Origin: Parvicella sp964387945
GTDB taxonomy: Bacteria; Bacteroidota; Bacteroidia; Flavobacteriales_D; Parvicellaceae
Direction: 5' to 3'
Assembly (NCBI GenBank): GCA_964387945.1
Contig: CAYLYX010000012.1
Coordinates: forward strand, 32,371-96,370
Length of the DNA: 64,000 nt
The translations under genes were made by a program, and so were the position numbers. The notes beneath the pieces are model-generated. The model had not been told where the DNA came from and did no database searches. It saw nothing but the letters and a program-made list of their open reading frames with translations. Of the stretch, positions 27,401 to 34,792 are shown one piece after another. Within the stretch, counting starts at the first letter, position 1, and each line of letters opens with the position of its first letter.

Positions 27401-28458
27401 CAATAGCAGATTTTGATATTTCAAACACAGATGCTTGTTATGCTCCGGTAACGGTTACTACCAACAACCTAACAACAGGAGCAGTAGGGTACAGTTGGGA
27501 CTTCGGTAATGGAACAACAAGTCCGTTGAATAACCCTTCAAACGTCTATCAAACCCCAGGAACGTATACCATTGAACTTACTGCAACCAGTATTCACGGC
27601 TGCGTAGATGTTGCAACGATGGACTTTACCGTCTACCCAACGCCTGAGGCTGCTTTTACGTTGCCAACAGATACGGCTTGTGTTGGGGAACTCCTTACGT
27701 TTGAAAGTCTTGGAGATTATGCCGATTCTGTCGTGTGGGATTTTGGTAATGGAGACGTATTGGTAGGAGATTCAGTGGTATATGATTACCCAGCCATCGG
27801 GAATTACTCGGTGACAATTATGGCTTATGGTGCAGGAGGCTGTGGAGATACGCTTACGGTAAATGGCGCAATAGTCGTTAACCCAAGCCCAATTGCAGAC
27901 TTTACCTATGTGAATGTACAAAATCCAGATCCATTGAGTGGAACAGTTGAGTTTACCAACCTCTCGCAAGGAGCCGTAACTTATGAGTGGTGGTTCGGGA
28001 ATGGGGAAACATCAGAAGATGAAAATCCAGTACACAGATACGAGCAAATTGGAGAGTTTAACACAACGTTGGTGAGTACTAATGAATATGGCTGTTCGGA
28101 TTCGATCACGCAGATTGTATTGGTTGAATACTTCAAGGGACTGCATGTGCCCAATGCCATGTATCCGGCTCATCCCGATTTTGAGGTGTCTCATTTTGTG
28201 CCGAAAGGAGTTGGGTTGCAGTCTTATCACGTATGGATTTATGATGCATGGGGGAATAAGATTTGGGAATCCACAGCGCTAGATGCAGATGGAAGACCCA
28301 CCGAAGGATGGGATGGAACATTTGAAGGAGTTCCTATGCCGCAAGATGCATATGTGTGGAAGGTAGAAGCCATTTTTACCGATCAAACAGCTTGGTTTGG
28401 GAAGGAATATCCAAATGGGAGGTACGCAGCCTCTGGAACAGTAACATTGATTAGATAG
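21451..28458 (+). CDS. Giant PKD-repeat surface protein with T9SS type B sorting domain
   Basis: 2335 aa from a GTG start; no ATG is in place and the GTG gives a good signal peptide (about 1-30, ending GHAQ). Residues about 35-820 hold PKD-like and Ig-like domains (WDFGDGNTTTQF and others). Residues 825-1493 are nine repeats of about 74 aa, each with C...P-A-G-G-x-W-S/T-G. Residues 1494-2225 are about nine PKD domains marked by WDFGDG or variants (WDFADG, WDFGNG, WWFGNG). The last 110 residues (VPNAMYP, IYDAWGNKIWES, EGWDGTFEGVPMPQDAYVWK) are the gliding-motility-associated type B C-terminal domain, which sends proteins through T9SS to the surface. The PorP/SprF gene follows by 2 bp. Likely an adhesin or matrix protein. 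Confidence 0.92.
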   Translation: MILKLFKEIRATYFLATLSVTLLLLSNGHAQCNANAGSNETLCDGSSIQLDGTASTGNGAIDYSWSPATGLSCTNCPMPTCTVGSNTTYTLTIEDGNGCTDTDQMTVTVVPSPTASFAFNQPDACANIPVSFTNSSTGTGLSYNWIFDNPASGANNNSSSTNPSHEFVSEGTGTEIFQVQLIVTASNGCQSLASQNITVSQTPGPTLVDPFNDMKNCDGSNFEITLFNNSVSGSNSNYQIVWDDGSPDFNSATFPGGGVTHTYTNNDIFDALFIVTGNNGCTDTAVNTIANITNPAIGAANPGGTNGCGPLDLCFPLNNFGSNHPTTYYVVDYGDNSPLDTLPHPPPASVCHTYTESSCGLAGNSYTFRIKAINLCDSSEATISPIRVYIPPVPGFDPSPNPVCTGSSVDMNHSTVAGYNSSCSQSTLVTWDFGDGNTTTQFSVDPTTHAYAAPGTYDITLTAGNTCATGDSIRTVCVEDPPVPEFTITPDTACGPFIGVVTDLSDLSNTCEVTYNWQVFFNGSACLPSAGTYNFVNGTSPTDPEPEIEFEDYGEYTVRLTLTNSCGSFDYDQDVLVKGPPQAIIDPLGSICDGQSVSPTAQYTICYDSITAYNWTFDSGTPGNSTDSLPGTVVFPSAGTFDITLEVTNACGTFDTITTVTVNGAPTGLTPTVNTPLCEGDTAYFDAPTVGGLVYDWVGPNGFTSSLEDPEINTVTSADSGWYYLSGSSGGCPGPTDSVLLEIVPAPVITVNPISATICEGDVTTLTASGATTYSWSPATGLSATTGASVDADPTTTQTYTVEGAVGSCSNTTDVTVTVNTLPVVDGGADLTLCNQPITETLIGTPAGGTWSGQGGITPAGDFTPSGVGTFEVYYTYTDANLCENEDTVEITVNDPVVVTVGNDTSVCINSGVVSFVGNPVGGNWTGTGVTATGDFTPSAAGTFTLTYALGAGTCQTTDDLEVTVNPLPVVDAGTDESMCIDNGVLTLVGSPAGGTWSGTGVNVGGDFDPLVSGAGTFTLTYSYTDPVTDCENTDDVVITVNDLPVVDGGNDTTFCNQPVAANLSGSPVGGTWSGPNITDPSGEFTPTGVGTFEVYYTFTDGNNCTNEDTVDVLVVDPTDADAGLDSTFCVDAAPVQLTGLPAGGAWSGVGITAGGLYTPSVDGTFTMTYTFGTGSCLTTDEVDLIVNPLPIVDAGVDFDICVDAAPTVLVGNPAGGVWSGNGITNPTGEFTASDAGAGTHTLTYTYTDPGTNCSQLDTLDVTVNTLPVVDAGADTTLCNQPFPVQFNGTPAGGVWSGPDVTPAGVYTPSSGVGTFTITYTYTLGTGCEDSDDREITVVDPVQADAGVDQEICIDEPDVQLNGLPAGGTWTGTNITVGGLFSPIAAGTFELVYSFGSGNCETKDTLEFVVHALPIVNAGIDQDFCVSEPTFDFNGTPAGGIWTGTGITDANAGTFDPGVATVGLHELVYTYTDPITTCVNTDTVYADVHPLPVPDFTYNPIMCINVAEDLTNTTALGDTYDWDFGDGNGSVLTDPQHTYTSTGFFDIQLIATSTFGCVDSITQQVEVREPPIADFTLAPDSGCAPLQVTFTNNSSGVQISYDWDFGDGSTSTLQNPGDVTYQQSYFADTTYYITLDVTNFCGTVTDIDSVQVMPSPTAVFGPSFDIGCSPWPAEIANNSVGLPDTYFWDFGDGTTGTFSDSLFNHTYTTGTTDTTYTMMLVVANECGVDTGYHTVTVLPNQVNAFYNTNITDGCEPLTVDFTQLSQGSNLFFSWDFGDGNTSTVYSPTHTFTTAGTYTVSLFVNDGCSYDTTTVDITVHPSPFVDFTSAPDSVCVNSPFDFTNLSVGLASSTWDFGDGIGTSLLTNPTYSYSQTGTYNVTLTGVGLTNGCSTTVTHPVVVSVQPEANFTAIPMSGCMPLDVDFTNTSSNYSFTSWDFADGNTSVATNPSHTFTQPGNYAVELLVENANGCRDSVAQTITVYPLPIADFDISNTDACYAPVTVTTNNLTTGAVGYSWDFGNGTTSPLNNPSNVYQTPGTYTIELTATSIHGCVDVATMDFTVYPTPEAAFTLPTDTACVGELLTFESLGDYADSVVWDFGNGDVLVGDSVVYDYPAIGNYSVTIMAYGAGGCGDTLTVNGAIVVNPSPIADFTYVNVQNPDPLSGTVEFTNLSQGAVTYEWWFGNGETSEDENPVHRYEQIGEFNTTLVSTNEYGCSDSITQIVLVEYFKGLHVPNAMYPAHPDFEVSHFVPKGVGLQSYHVWIYDAWGNKIWESTALDADGRPTEGWDGTFEGVPMPQDAYVWKVEAIFTDQTAWFGKEYPNGRYAASGTVTLIR
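23923..25929 (+). repeat. Three tandem copies of a three-domain block (about 223 aa each)
   Basis: Within the PKD protein, nine domains follow the order A-B-C three times. A domains carry CNQP after the first strand, B domains are short with a G-x-G/S-x-C turn, and C domains have YTDP-x-T-x-C. Blocks start at 23923, 24589 and 25258 and run 666, 669 and 672 bp. Confidence 0.8.
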
Positions 28459-28460
28459 AC

Positions 28461-29510
28461 ATGAAGAAGTTAATTATCATATTATTTGTAGTATTTTTGG
28501 GGAGTGCGGTCGAAGCGCAGGATCCCAATTTCTCACAGTTCTTTCTAAACAGCATTTATTACAACCCGGCTCTCACGGGTATCAACGATGGGTTTAGGGC
28601 AGGAACTTCCTACCGAAACCTTTGGTCTCCGATTCCAAGTAAGTTCAATACAGGAACAGCAAGTTTTGATGCAGCGGGAATCAATAAAATGGGACTTGGT
28701 TTGTTAGCCTCTATGGATGTGGAAGGGGAAGGAAAGTTGAGAACAACCTGTATTTCAGGGAATTATTCTTATCGTGTGTTGGAAGCGAGAAACTTTAGGT
28801 TTCAATTGGGAGTTAATGGACAGTATGTAAGAAAGCAAGTGGACTGGAGCCAGTTGGTTTTTAGCGATCAGTTAGATGAAGTATTTGGAAATGTTTACAG
28901 CAGCAGCTTTATCACACCGTCCAATGAAATTGCTCAATATGTTGATTTCGGAGCAGGAGCAGCGTTGAGTTTTAATGCAGGAATAGGAGAGGGCAGGAAT
29001 GGAAAAAACATGACGGGGACTGTTGGAGTAGCGATTCATCATTTGGCTCAACCTAAGGATGCATTTATCGGTGGAGGAATTGGTTATTTACCCCGAAAGT
29101 TTGTTTTGCATGGTGAGTTAAAAATTGTTTCGCCCTCGTTTCTATATGCTCCAGCATTGATTTACGAGCGCCAAAGTAATATGAGTACGTTTCAGGCGGG
29201 ACTCAATTTTTCTAAAGTAAACATGTTTGCAGGCGTGTGGTTTAGAAACCAAAACTTTGCTTTTAGCCCTCAGAAGTATGACTCGTTTATCTTCAACATT
29301 GGCTTAACCCGAAAAATGGAAAAGACCAATACAAAAGTCAAAATGGGGTATAGCTATGATTTTACCGTATCTCGATTAAAAACATCTTCGTTTGGAACGC
29401 ATGAAATAGCACTAACGTTTGAATGGGGAGATAAAGTATTGTTCAAGAAGCTAGCCGGAAGACGAGCTCAAAAATCAAAGTATCGTTTTATCCCTTGTAC
29501 GGACTATTGA
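28461..29510 (+). CDS. PorP/SprF-family type IX secretion outer-membrane protein
   Basis: 349 aa with a signal peptide (about 1-19, ending VEAQ). The mature start DPNFSQFFLNSIYYNPALTG and RNLWSPIPSKFNT are hallmarks of the PorP/SprF family, beta-barrel outer-membrane proteins needed for surface delivery of T9SS type B substrates such as SprB in Flavobacterium johnsoniae. Further strands such as GLGLLASMDVEG and FRFQLGVNGQYVRKQ fit a barrel of about 14 strands. It starts 2 bp after the giant PKD protein and is almost surely its dedicated partner. The gene end overlaps the convergent TPR gene by 7 bp. Confidence 0.93.
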   Translation: MKKLIIILFVVFLGSAVEAQDPNFSQFFLNSIYYNPALTGINDGFRAGTSYRNLWSPIPSKFNTGTASFDAAGINKMGLGLLASMDVEGEGKLRTTCISGNYSYRVLEARNFRFQLGVNGQYVRKQVDWSQLVFSDQLDEVFGNVYSSSFITPSNEIAQYVDFGAGAALSFNAGIGEGRNGKNMTGTVGVAIHHLAQPKDAFIGGGIGYLPRKFVLHGELKIVSPSFLYAPALIYERQSNMSTFQAGLNFSKVNMFAGVWFRNQNFAFSPQKYDSFIFNIGLTRKMEKTNTKVKMGYSYDFTVSRLKTSSFGTHEIALTFEWGDKVLFKKLAGRRAQKSKYRFIPCTDY

Positions 29511-29914
29511 TTTATTTTTGGGTGCGTGATGTATTTGATTTCATGAAGCATCTGCCTGGCGGGAACATTAGTTGAGTCGATGGTAAGAATGACGTTGAGT
29601 TGCCACAAAGCGTCTTCACAATTTTCTTCTCTCTTTTTACAGTTGATCACATAGATTTGAGCTAACTTCAACTGAGGTTCGAGGTTTTTTGGATTCTCTT
29701 TGATGGTTTTGAGGAGCAGGTCAATGGCATCATGGGTTTCACCATGATCCGCTAAGATGGCTGCTTTGGCGACTTTAAGGCTTGCATTTTCTCGTGTTCC
29801 GGTTGTTTCCACCTGTTCCATTCCTTCGTTATAGTCTTTTACCATTTGCTGCATGTACCAAATGATTCCTGTCGCTATGATAGCTGCTCCTATGAAAGGA
29901 AGGATTCTTATCAT
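29504..29914 (-). CDS. Small membrane-anchored TPR protein
   Basis: 136 aa. A hydrophobic helix at about 4-21 anchors the protein; residues about 45-130 look like two tetratricopeptide repeats (AKAAILADHGETHDAIDLLL, then LEPQLKLAQIYVINCKKREE). It is the third gene of the sigma factor operon: its ATG overlaps the stop of the anti-sigma-like gene by 4 bp. TPR proteins mediate protein contacts; here it may help to hold or sense the sigma/anti-sigma pair, but this is inference. The end overlaps the convergent PorP/SprF gene by 7 bp. Confidence 0.7.
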   Translation of the reverse strand: MIRILPFIGAAIIATGIIWYMQQMVKDYNEGMEQVETTGTRENASLKVAKAAILADHGETHDAIDLLLKTIKENPKNLEPQLKLAQIYVINCKKREENCEDALWQLNVILTIDSTNVPARQMLHEIKYITHPKINQ

Positions 29915-31071
29915 TTCAACTTTTCTAGTAACACTTCAGCCTGCGCTTTGTAGTGTTGTCCGTCATTGATGATTTGTTGGAGCAGTTGTTGACAAAGTGA
30001 GGTTTTACCTTGCTGACAATACGTTTTTGCCAAGTACCATTCCGCATCAATTTGAAATGTATTATACGGATGGTTTTTAGCAATTTTAAAATGTTTGATC
30101 GCCAAATCATACTTGCCGATGTTGAAATAGCATAAACCACTGTAAAAGTGTGCATTCAAGTCATTCGGATACTTCGAAAGAATCGTTTTGTAGCGTTTCA
30201 GCGCACTTTTGAAGTCGTGTTGTTCAAACTGCTCTTGCGTTTCTCGTAAATAGTCCTTGTAAGTGATGACAACCGTTTGAATATTATTCTCGTGCAATTC
30301 AGATAGTTCATCATCTTTATTCTCGAGTGCTGGAGAAGTTCCTGTCAACTGTATTTCTTGCAACGTTGGAGGATCGATGTAAATTTTTGAATAGTCAACA
30401 AGCAAGAAATTCTTCATGTAGATTAACGGAACATTGCTGTAAATGATATCGTCTTTCGCTGGAACATTAATGTTATCCAAGCTAGTGTTGGCAGCAACTT
30501 TCTTGATGTCAATTGATTTTTGAACGGCAATTTCCTCGTTTATTGGATCGTCTATCAATGCAGAATCAATAATTACTGGAGAGGTGCTAATCACTTCAGT
30601 TGCATGAACGATATCTAGCTCATCCAAAACAACTGCTTTCTCAATTTCTTCATCACTCAGTTCTACGATGGCTTCGGTCTCATTCGCAATCGGTTGAGCG
30701 ATTTCTTCTTCGTTGCTAGCAGATGGTTTTTCAGGAGCACTTGTTTGTCCGTGATCAGGAAATAGGAAAGGTCCGAGTAGCATGGTTCCAACCATCAGGA
30801 CAGCACTTACAATAATTGTATGGTGGAATTGCCATTTTTTTCCTTTTTTGGAAATATCAGCCTGCACTTTGCGCTGTACTTCTTCAAAACCTTTCAACCC
30901 ATCTGGATTTTCTTCAAAACCACTCATGGCAGTCAAGTTGAAATCGTCCTGAGCCATTTTGAGTTCGATTTCTCTTCGTTGCTCAGTGGTAAGTTCTCCA
31001 GAAAGATAAGCTTTGATCTCTTCCTCCGTCAGTGGCCCTCTATTTTTGAATATGTCTTTAGGATGTCCCAT
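29911..31071 (-). CDS. Anti-sigma-factor-like membrane protein with TPR domain
   Basis: 386 aa. The cytoplasmic N-terminus (about 1-80) has LTEEEIKAYLSGELTTEQRREIELKMAQ-like text, the zinc-less anti-sigma-like helical segment usual in Bacteroidota proteins coded next to ECF sigma factors. One transmembrane helix lies at about 84-104. A long acidic, low-complexity periplasmic linker (about 110-265) leads to TPR-like repeats at about 270-386 (ALKRYKTILSKYPNDLNAHF, GKYDLAIKHFKIAKNHPYN). It overlaps the sigma factor gene by 1 bp and the small TPR gene by 4 bp. Likely role: binds the sigma factor until a periplasmic signal frees it; not proven by sequence. Confidence 0.75.
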   Translation of the reverse strand: MGHPKDIFKNRGPLTEEEIKAYLSGELTTEQRREIELKMAQDDFNLTAMSGFEENPDGLKGFEEVQRKVQADISKKGKKWQFHHTIIVSAVLMVGTMLLGPFLFPDHGQTSAPEKPSASNEEEIAQPIANETEAIVELSDEEIEKAVVLDELDIVHATEVISTSPVIIDSALIDDPINEEIAVQKSIDIKKVAANTSLDNINVPAKDDIIYSNVPLIYMKNFLLVDYSKIYIDPPTLQEIQLTGTSPALENKDDELSELHENNIQTVVITYKDYLRETQEQFEQHDFKSALKRYKTILSKYPNDLNAHFYSGLCYFNIGKYDLAIKHFKIAKNHPYNTFQIDAEWYLAKTYCQQGKTSLCQQLLQQIINDGQHYKAQAEVLLEKLK

Positions 31072-31664
31072 TATGCCACGTTTTCATTGTTAAGTGAATT
31101 AAATTCCTGATCTTTTTCCAGCAATAGCTTCAGGTTTCTCTTTCCATTTTGAATATAACTTTTCACTTCTTTCAACGTGAATCCCGTCTTTTCGGCAACT
31201 TCCTTATAACTTAACTCATCGATGTAAAACAACATTACACATTTCTTTTGATCTGGTTTTAAGTTATGAAGGGCCTTATCTAATGCTGAAAGTCGGATTT
31301 CACGTTCATGGAACTTGTTAGGCCCACTTTCTTCCTCCAACGCATATTCAATTTCATCAATCGCAATAGACTTCGGTTTTTTCTTACGAAGCTCCATCAA
31401 ACAGTGATTTTGAGTAACGCGATAGAGCCAGGATTTAAAGTGGGTCACTTTCATTCGCTTCAGATCGTCTAGTATCTTCTCGAAAATCTTAACCGTAGCA
31501 TCCTGGCTATCCGCTTCGTTCTTAAAATATTTTAAGCAAACCCCGTAGGTCATAGAACCATATCGATCGAATAGCATTCCAATATATTTGGCATGCTGCG
31601 TTTTCTGATATTTATAAACCAGATCAGCATCGCTGTAATCACTATTTCTCTTTCGGAATATCAC
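31071..31664 (-). CDS. ECF-type RNA polymerase sigma factor
   Basis: 197 aa from a GTG start at 31664, preceded by an AGAGG-like Shine-Dalgarno that overlaps the start closely. Region 2 (about 20-90) has MLFDRYGSMTYGVCLKYFKN and FKSWLYRVTQNHCLMELRKK; region 4 (about 135-185) has LHNLKPDQKKCVMLFYIDEL and YKEVAEKTGFTLKEVKSYIQ, the helix-turn-helix that reads the -35 element. It is the first gene of a three-gene operon with an anti-sigma-like protein. A -7 box lies 16 bp upstream. The target genes are unknown; the surface-protein genes on both sides are natural candidates. Confidence 0.93.
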   Translation of the reverse strand: MIFRKRNSDYSDADLVYKYQKTQHAKYIGMLFDRYGSMTYGVCLKYFKNEADSQDATVKIFEKILDDLKRMKVTHFKSWLYRVTQNHCLMELRKKKPKSIAIDEIEYALEEESGPNKFHEREIRLSALDKALHNLKPDQKKCVMLFYIDELSYKEVAEKTGFTLKEVKSYIQNGKRNLKLLLEKDQEFNSLNNENVA

Positions 31665-31680
31665 CTCTTAAAAACTGTTG

Positions 31681-31688
31681 CAAATTTA
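31681..31688 (-). promoter_or_regulatory. Putative -7 box for the sigma factor operon
   Basis: Minus-strand TAAATTTG matches TAnnTTTG, 16 bp before the GTG start. A TTTG 14 bp further upstream is closer than the usual -33 spacing. Confidence 0.4.
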
Positions 31689-31706
31689 ACTTTTCTATGC
31701 TACAAA

Positions 31707-31737
31707 AGTCCTTTTGAAACAAGATTCCAAAAGGACT
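31707..31737 (-). terminator. Terminator after the TonB-plug gene
   Basis: AGTCCTTTTG (31707-31716) and CAAAAGGACT (31728-31737) form a perfect 10-bp stem with an 11-nt loop. On the minus strand it lies 31 bp after the stop of the plug-protein gene and is followed by TTTTG. It also overlaps the region just upstream of the sigma promoter. Confidence 0.65.
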
Positions 31738-31768
31738 GTGCTACACGTTAAGAAGAGGCATCGTAGGA

Positions 31769-32476
31769 TTATCGTGTTAACGACTCGTAGTAGAGGTCAA
31801 AGAAACTTTTTGTTTCAACCACAATCACACCTCCCATAGTATCTCCATATTTTGCTGGAAGTCCACCTGAGTACACCGACAAACTTTTAATGCCTGAACT
31901 CGGAATTCTTGGTGTTGAACCAGTAACTTTCACCCCGTCTATCAGGTAAATAGCATCTCCAGCTCTTGCTCCTCGAAAATAAATTTCGCTTCCATCTGCG
32001 TTGGTAGAAACAGCTCCTGTAGATACTGCGATCTGCGCCAAGTCTTGTTTTACTGGAGAAATGACAATCTCTTTACTTCCGATACTCACTTTGTTGTGTG
32101 TTTCGGCTTCAATTAGTTTTTTCTCTGCTGCAACCTCCAAAGGTTTTAACATATCTCCAGCAGCTAAGAAAATATCATCAGCAAAGGTGATCTGATCTGT
32201 TTTTACTTCGTATCCAGTTACAGTAACTTTTTGATATCCGATAAATGAAATCACTAAGTCGTACGTTCCTGCTGGAAGAGGTTTTAAGGTAAACTTACCG
32301 TTGAAATCGGTTTGTGCGCCTACCATATTTCCATTGGCCATCACATAGACATTAGCAAAAGGAACAGGTTCTTCGGTTTCTTTATCAAATACTTTTCCTT
32401 TGATTTCTCCAAAGGTAGATTGTGCGAACAGTCCAAAACTTAGCAGACCTAGCACGAGTGTAATCATTGTTTTCAT
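31769..32476 (-). CDS. Carboxypeptidase-like domain plus TonB plug, no barrel
   Basis: 235 aa with a signal peptide (about 1-18, ending LFAQ). Residues 22-110 form a CarboxypepD_reg-like beta sandwich (GKVFDKETEEPVPFANVYV, TDFNGKFTLKPLPAGTYDL). Residues 125-230 look like a TonB-receptor plug: GSEIYFRGARAGDAIYLIDG, then SLSVYSGGLPAKYGDTMGG. The protein ends there, with no 22-strand barrel; downstream DNA holds a terminator and the sigma gene, with no barrel remnant. Short proteins of this build exist in Bacteroidota and may work as free periplasmic or outer-membrane-associated parts. It is a single-gene unit with its own terminator. Confidence 0.8.
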   Translation of the reverse strand: MKTMITLVLGLLSFGLFAQSTFGEIKGKVFDKETEEPVPFANVYVMANGNMVGAQTDFNGKFTLKPLPAGTYDLVISFIGYQKVTVTGYEVKTDQITFADDIFLAAGDMLKPLEVAAEKKLIEAETHNKVSIGSKEIVISPVKQDLAQIAVSTGAVSTNADGSEIYFRGARAGDAIYLIDGVKVTGSTPRIPSSGIKSLSVYSGGLPAKYGDTMGGVIVVETKSFFDLYYESLTR

Positions 32477-32536
32477 CGTATTGTGTTTTAATGTTCAATA
32501 CTGAGATGAAAATGTCACAACAATTCCACAAATATT

Positions 32537-34792
32537 TTAGTGAGAAACGACAATCTTTTTTTGAATCGACTGATTGTCAGAAGAATAGATCTTCAATAAA
32601 TAAATGCCGTTTGGCAAATTAACGGTCGAAAATTCGGTGTAAGGATTGGTCTCATCTAGTAGAACTCTACCTTGTAAATCGATCAGCTGCACATGCGCAA
32701 TATCGTTCACATCTCCTCCGATACGAAATGAAGTGCTGGCAGGATTCGGGTAAACCGTTAATTGAGGCTGCCATGCTTCCACTTCTGGTCGAGAAAGAAA
32801 GAGATCCTTGTCCGAGACAAAAACAGGTCGCATCATCAATGAACCTTCAAAGCCTGTATTGCTCCAATTGCTCGATGTTTTATAAAAGATCTTATCCTGA
32901 TTGTTGATGTTTTTATCAAAACCGATGTTTAGTCGGTCAGCTGACGATTGTTTCCAACCCACGTAATATGTTCCAGAAACAGCCACTTTTTCAGGCAGTA
33001 CGTATTCATAGAATCCGTTATTGCCGATATTGTATTCTGGTGTGTAAAGCGTAGGAATAACATCGTCCGTAGAATAGATCAAATCCCCGGGCTCACCTTG
33101 GTCATCCTCCCAAATTTGAAGAAAGAACGTCTTGCTTGACATATCATTTGAGTTGGGTGAGAAATGAATAGAAATCGCACGAATGGTATCTTGCAAACCT
33201 GGAGATAAGTTAAACTGATAAGCTAGCTGTGCTCCATTTTGCACCAGTCCGTAGGCAGCTTCAGCAGTCCCATCGTCATATGAATAGTAGTTTGAAAAGT
33301 GTTGCGTATGTCTTAAGGTATCGTTTTCCTGAATCTCGGTGCTCTGATTACCGCTGGTACTTAATACCTGTACAATATGAAAATCTGCACACGTATCTGC
33401 TACAATTGTGTCAAACCAAAAAGGCGCGGGCAGGGTATAATCTAATGTCGGAGCTGATAGCGGCTGAACGTTTCCGATGGTGTTATCATAAGGAATGCTG
33501 TCAAGAAGTGTATTGCCAAAGTACAGGTTCATGTACATGTTATTGATGTTCAGGTTCAATGCAATATTGTCTGAATTATAAGTGTCTGAAGAATGTGAAG
33601 TCAATGAGTGTTCTTCTGGAGCAAATTCGAAATGCGGCCAAGGCATCGAGGTGTAGTCTTTGATAAAGCTAGGAGCGGGGTCAGAATAAGCCCAATCCTG
33701 AGCCAAGGTATCCTCATCCGAGCGGAGTTTATCCAAATGGACGTAATCGATGTGCCAAACGTCTAAACTACCCGCCAATGAACCAAAACTTCTGAACCGG
33801 AACTGAAAGCCATCCTGAAAATAGATACCACTGGTGACGTTTAAAAGTTGCATTTCAAATTCATCAGAAGTATATCCTGTTTTTTGCCAAACGGTGTTCC
33901 ATTCGAGTGTGAGGGGAGACCAAAATTCCAGAATCAGGGAGTCTGTATTATCAGGTTCTTCTCCATGCCCTCCAGGCTCTACTAAAAAAGAAAAGTAGAC
34001 ATTGTCCGCACCTGATAATCCACTCATGTCGATTGGCTTTGAAGTAAGCACATCCGCTTGTCCTGTCGTATTCACCGAGGTAAAGTCGTACGGATACCCT
34101 GTTTCATCTAGTCCATCAAAAGATACGACTCCCAATGTTTGGATGTTGGTAGCGTAAGTATAGTTGTGATAGGCATGAATATCTTGCCAGTAAACAGTAG
34201 AATCTCCTGGAACAGCTGCAACGTAATAAACGGTAGCCGAATCCTGATAGAGGTCAGCATTCAGGCTGTCAATAAAAACAGTATCGTACACGGATGTATT
34301 CGTCCAAATGGAGTCGTATACATTATAATTAGGGAACACGCTTAATACCTGAGATGTTATTGGAAAATTGTCAATATCAAAAACTTCCGCCAGTTGGTCG
34401 GGGAGTGGCGTCTTGCTAATCTCAACGATAGAGTCCTCACCAAACCCTGCAACGGTATCATACTGGTAGTGATAGGTTGTACTTTCCATAAACAGACTTC
34501 CCATAGGCACGGGACTACCGCCAATTTCAATAATATAGGTCGTTTCAGAAGTTACATTAGGGTCACTGGGGCTAGCATCGAATGCAGGGAAATGATTCTC
34601 CGAAAAGTCGTCCACAAATGGGAGGTCGAGCGTATCAAACTCATAAATGTAGAGGTTGTGAATAGCACCAGTCTTTTCCTTAGCCTTATAAATGTTGCTA
34701 TTGACCGATAACGGCACCAATTCCTCTTGAGCAATAAAGCCAAGAGAGAGAAACGTGCATATGATGAGTAGAAGTTTTCTCATTAACTCCAT
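32537..34792 (-). CDS. T9SS type A-sorted secreted protein
   Basis: 751 aa with a signal peptide (about 1-21, ending GFIAQ). No enzyme domain is recognised. Residues about 225-365 hold a jelly-roll-like pattern (DMSGLSGADNVYFSFLVEPG, QFRFRSFGSLAGSLDVWHID) seen in many secreted Bacteroidota proteins, and about 510-650 a second one (AISIHFSPNSNDMSSKTFFL, GTYYVGWKQSSADRLNIGFD). The last 80 residues are a T9SS type A sorting domain: LTVYPNPASTSFRI...VQLIDLQGRVLL...LPNGIYLLKI...QKKIVV. The ATG overlaps the stop of the PASTA gene (TAATG), so the two are coupled. Likely surface-attached or secreted structural protein. Confidence 0.85.
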   Translation of the reverse strand: MELMRKLLLIICTFLSLGFIAQEELVPLSVNSNIYKAKEKTGAIHNLYIYEFDTLDLPFVDDFSENHFPAFDASPSDPNVTSETTYIIEIGGSPVPMGSLFMESTTYHYQYDTVAGFGEDSIVEISKTPLPDQLAEVFDIDNFPITSQVLSVFPNYNVYDSIWTNTSVYDTVFIDSLNADLYQDSATVYYVAAVPGDSTVYWQDIHAYHNYTYATNIQTLGVVSFDGLDETGYPYDFTSVNTTGQADVLTSKPIDMSGLSGADNVYFSFLVEPGGHGEEPDNTDSLILEFWSPLTLEWNTVWQKTGYTSDEFEMQLLNVTSGIYFQDGFQFRFRSFGSLAGSLDVWHIDYVHLDKLRSDEDTLAQDWAYSDPAPSFIKDYTSMPWPHFEFAPEEHSLTSHSSDTYNSDNIALNLNINNMYMNLYFGNTLLDSIPYDNTIGNVQPLSAPTLDYTLPAPFWFDTIVADTCADFHIVQVLSTSGNQSTEIQENDTLRHTQHFSNYYSYDDGTAEAAYGLVQNGAQLAYQFNLSPGLQDTIRAISIHFSPNSNDMSSKTFFLQIWEDDQGEPGDLIYSTDDVIPTLYTPEYNIGNNGFYEYVLPEKVAVSGTYYVGWKQSSADRLNIGFDKNINNQDKIFYKTSSNWSNTGFEGSLMMRPVFVSDKDLFLSRPEVEAWQPQLTVYPNPASTSFRIGGDVNDIAHVQLIDLQGRVLLDETNPYTEFSTVNLPNGIYLLKIYSSDNQSIQKKIVVSH

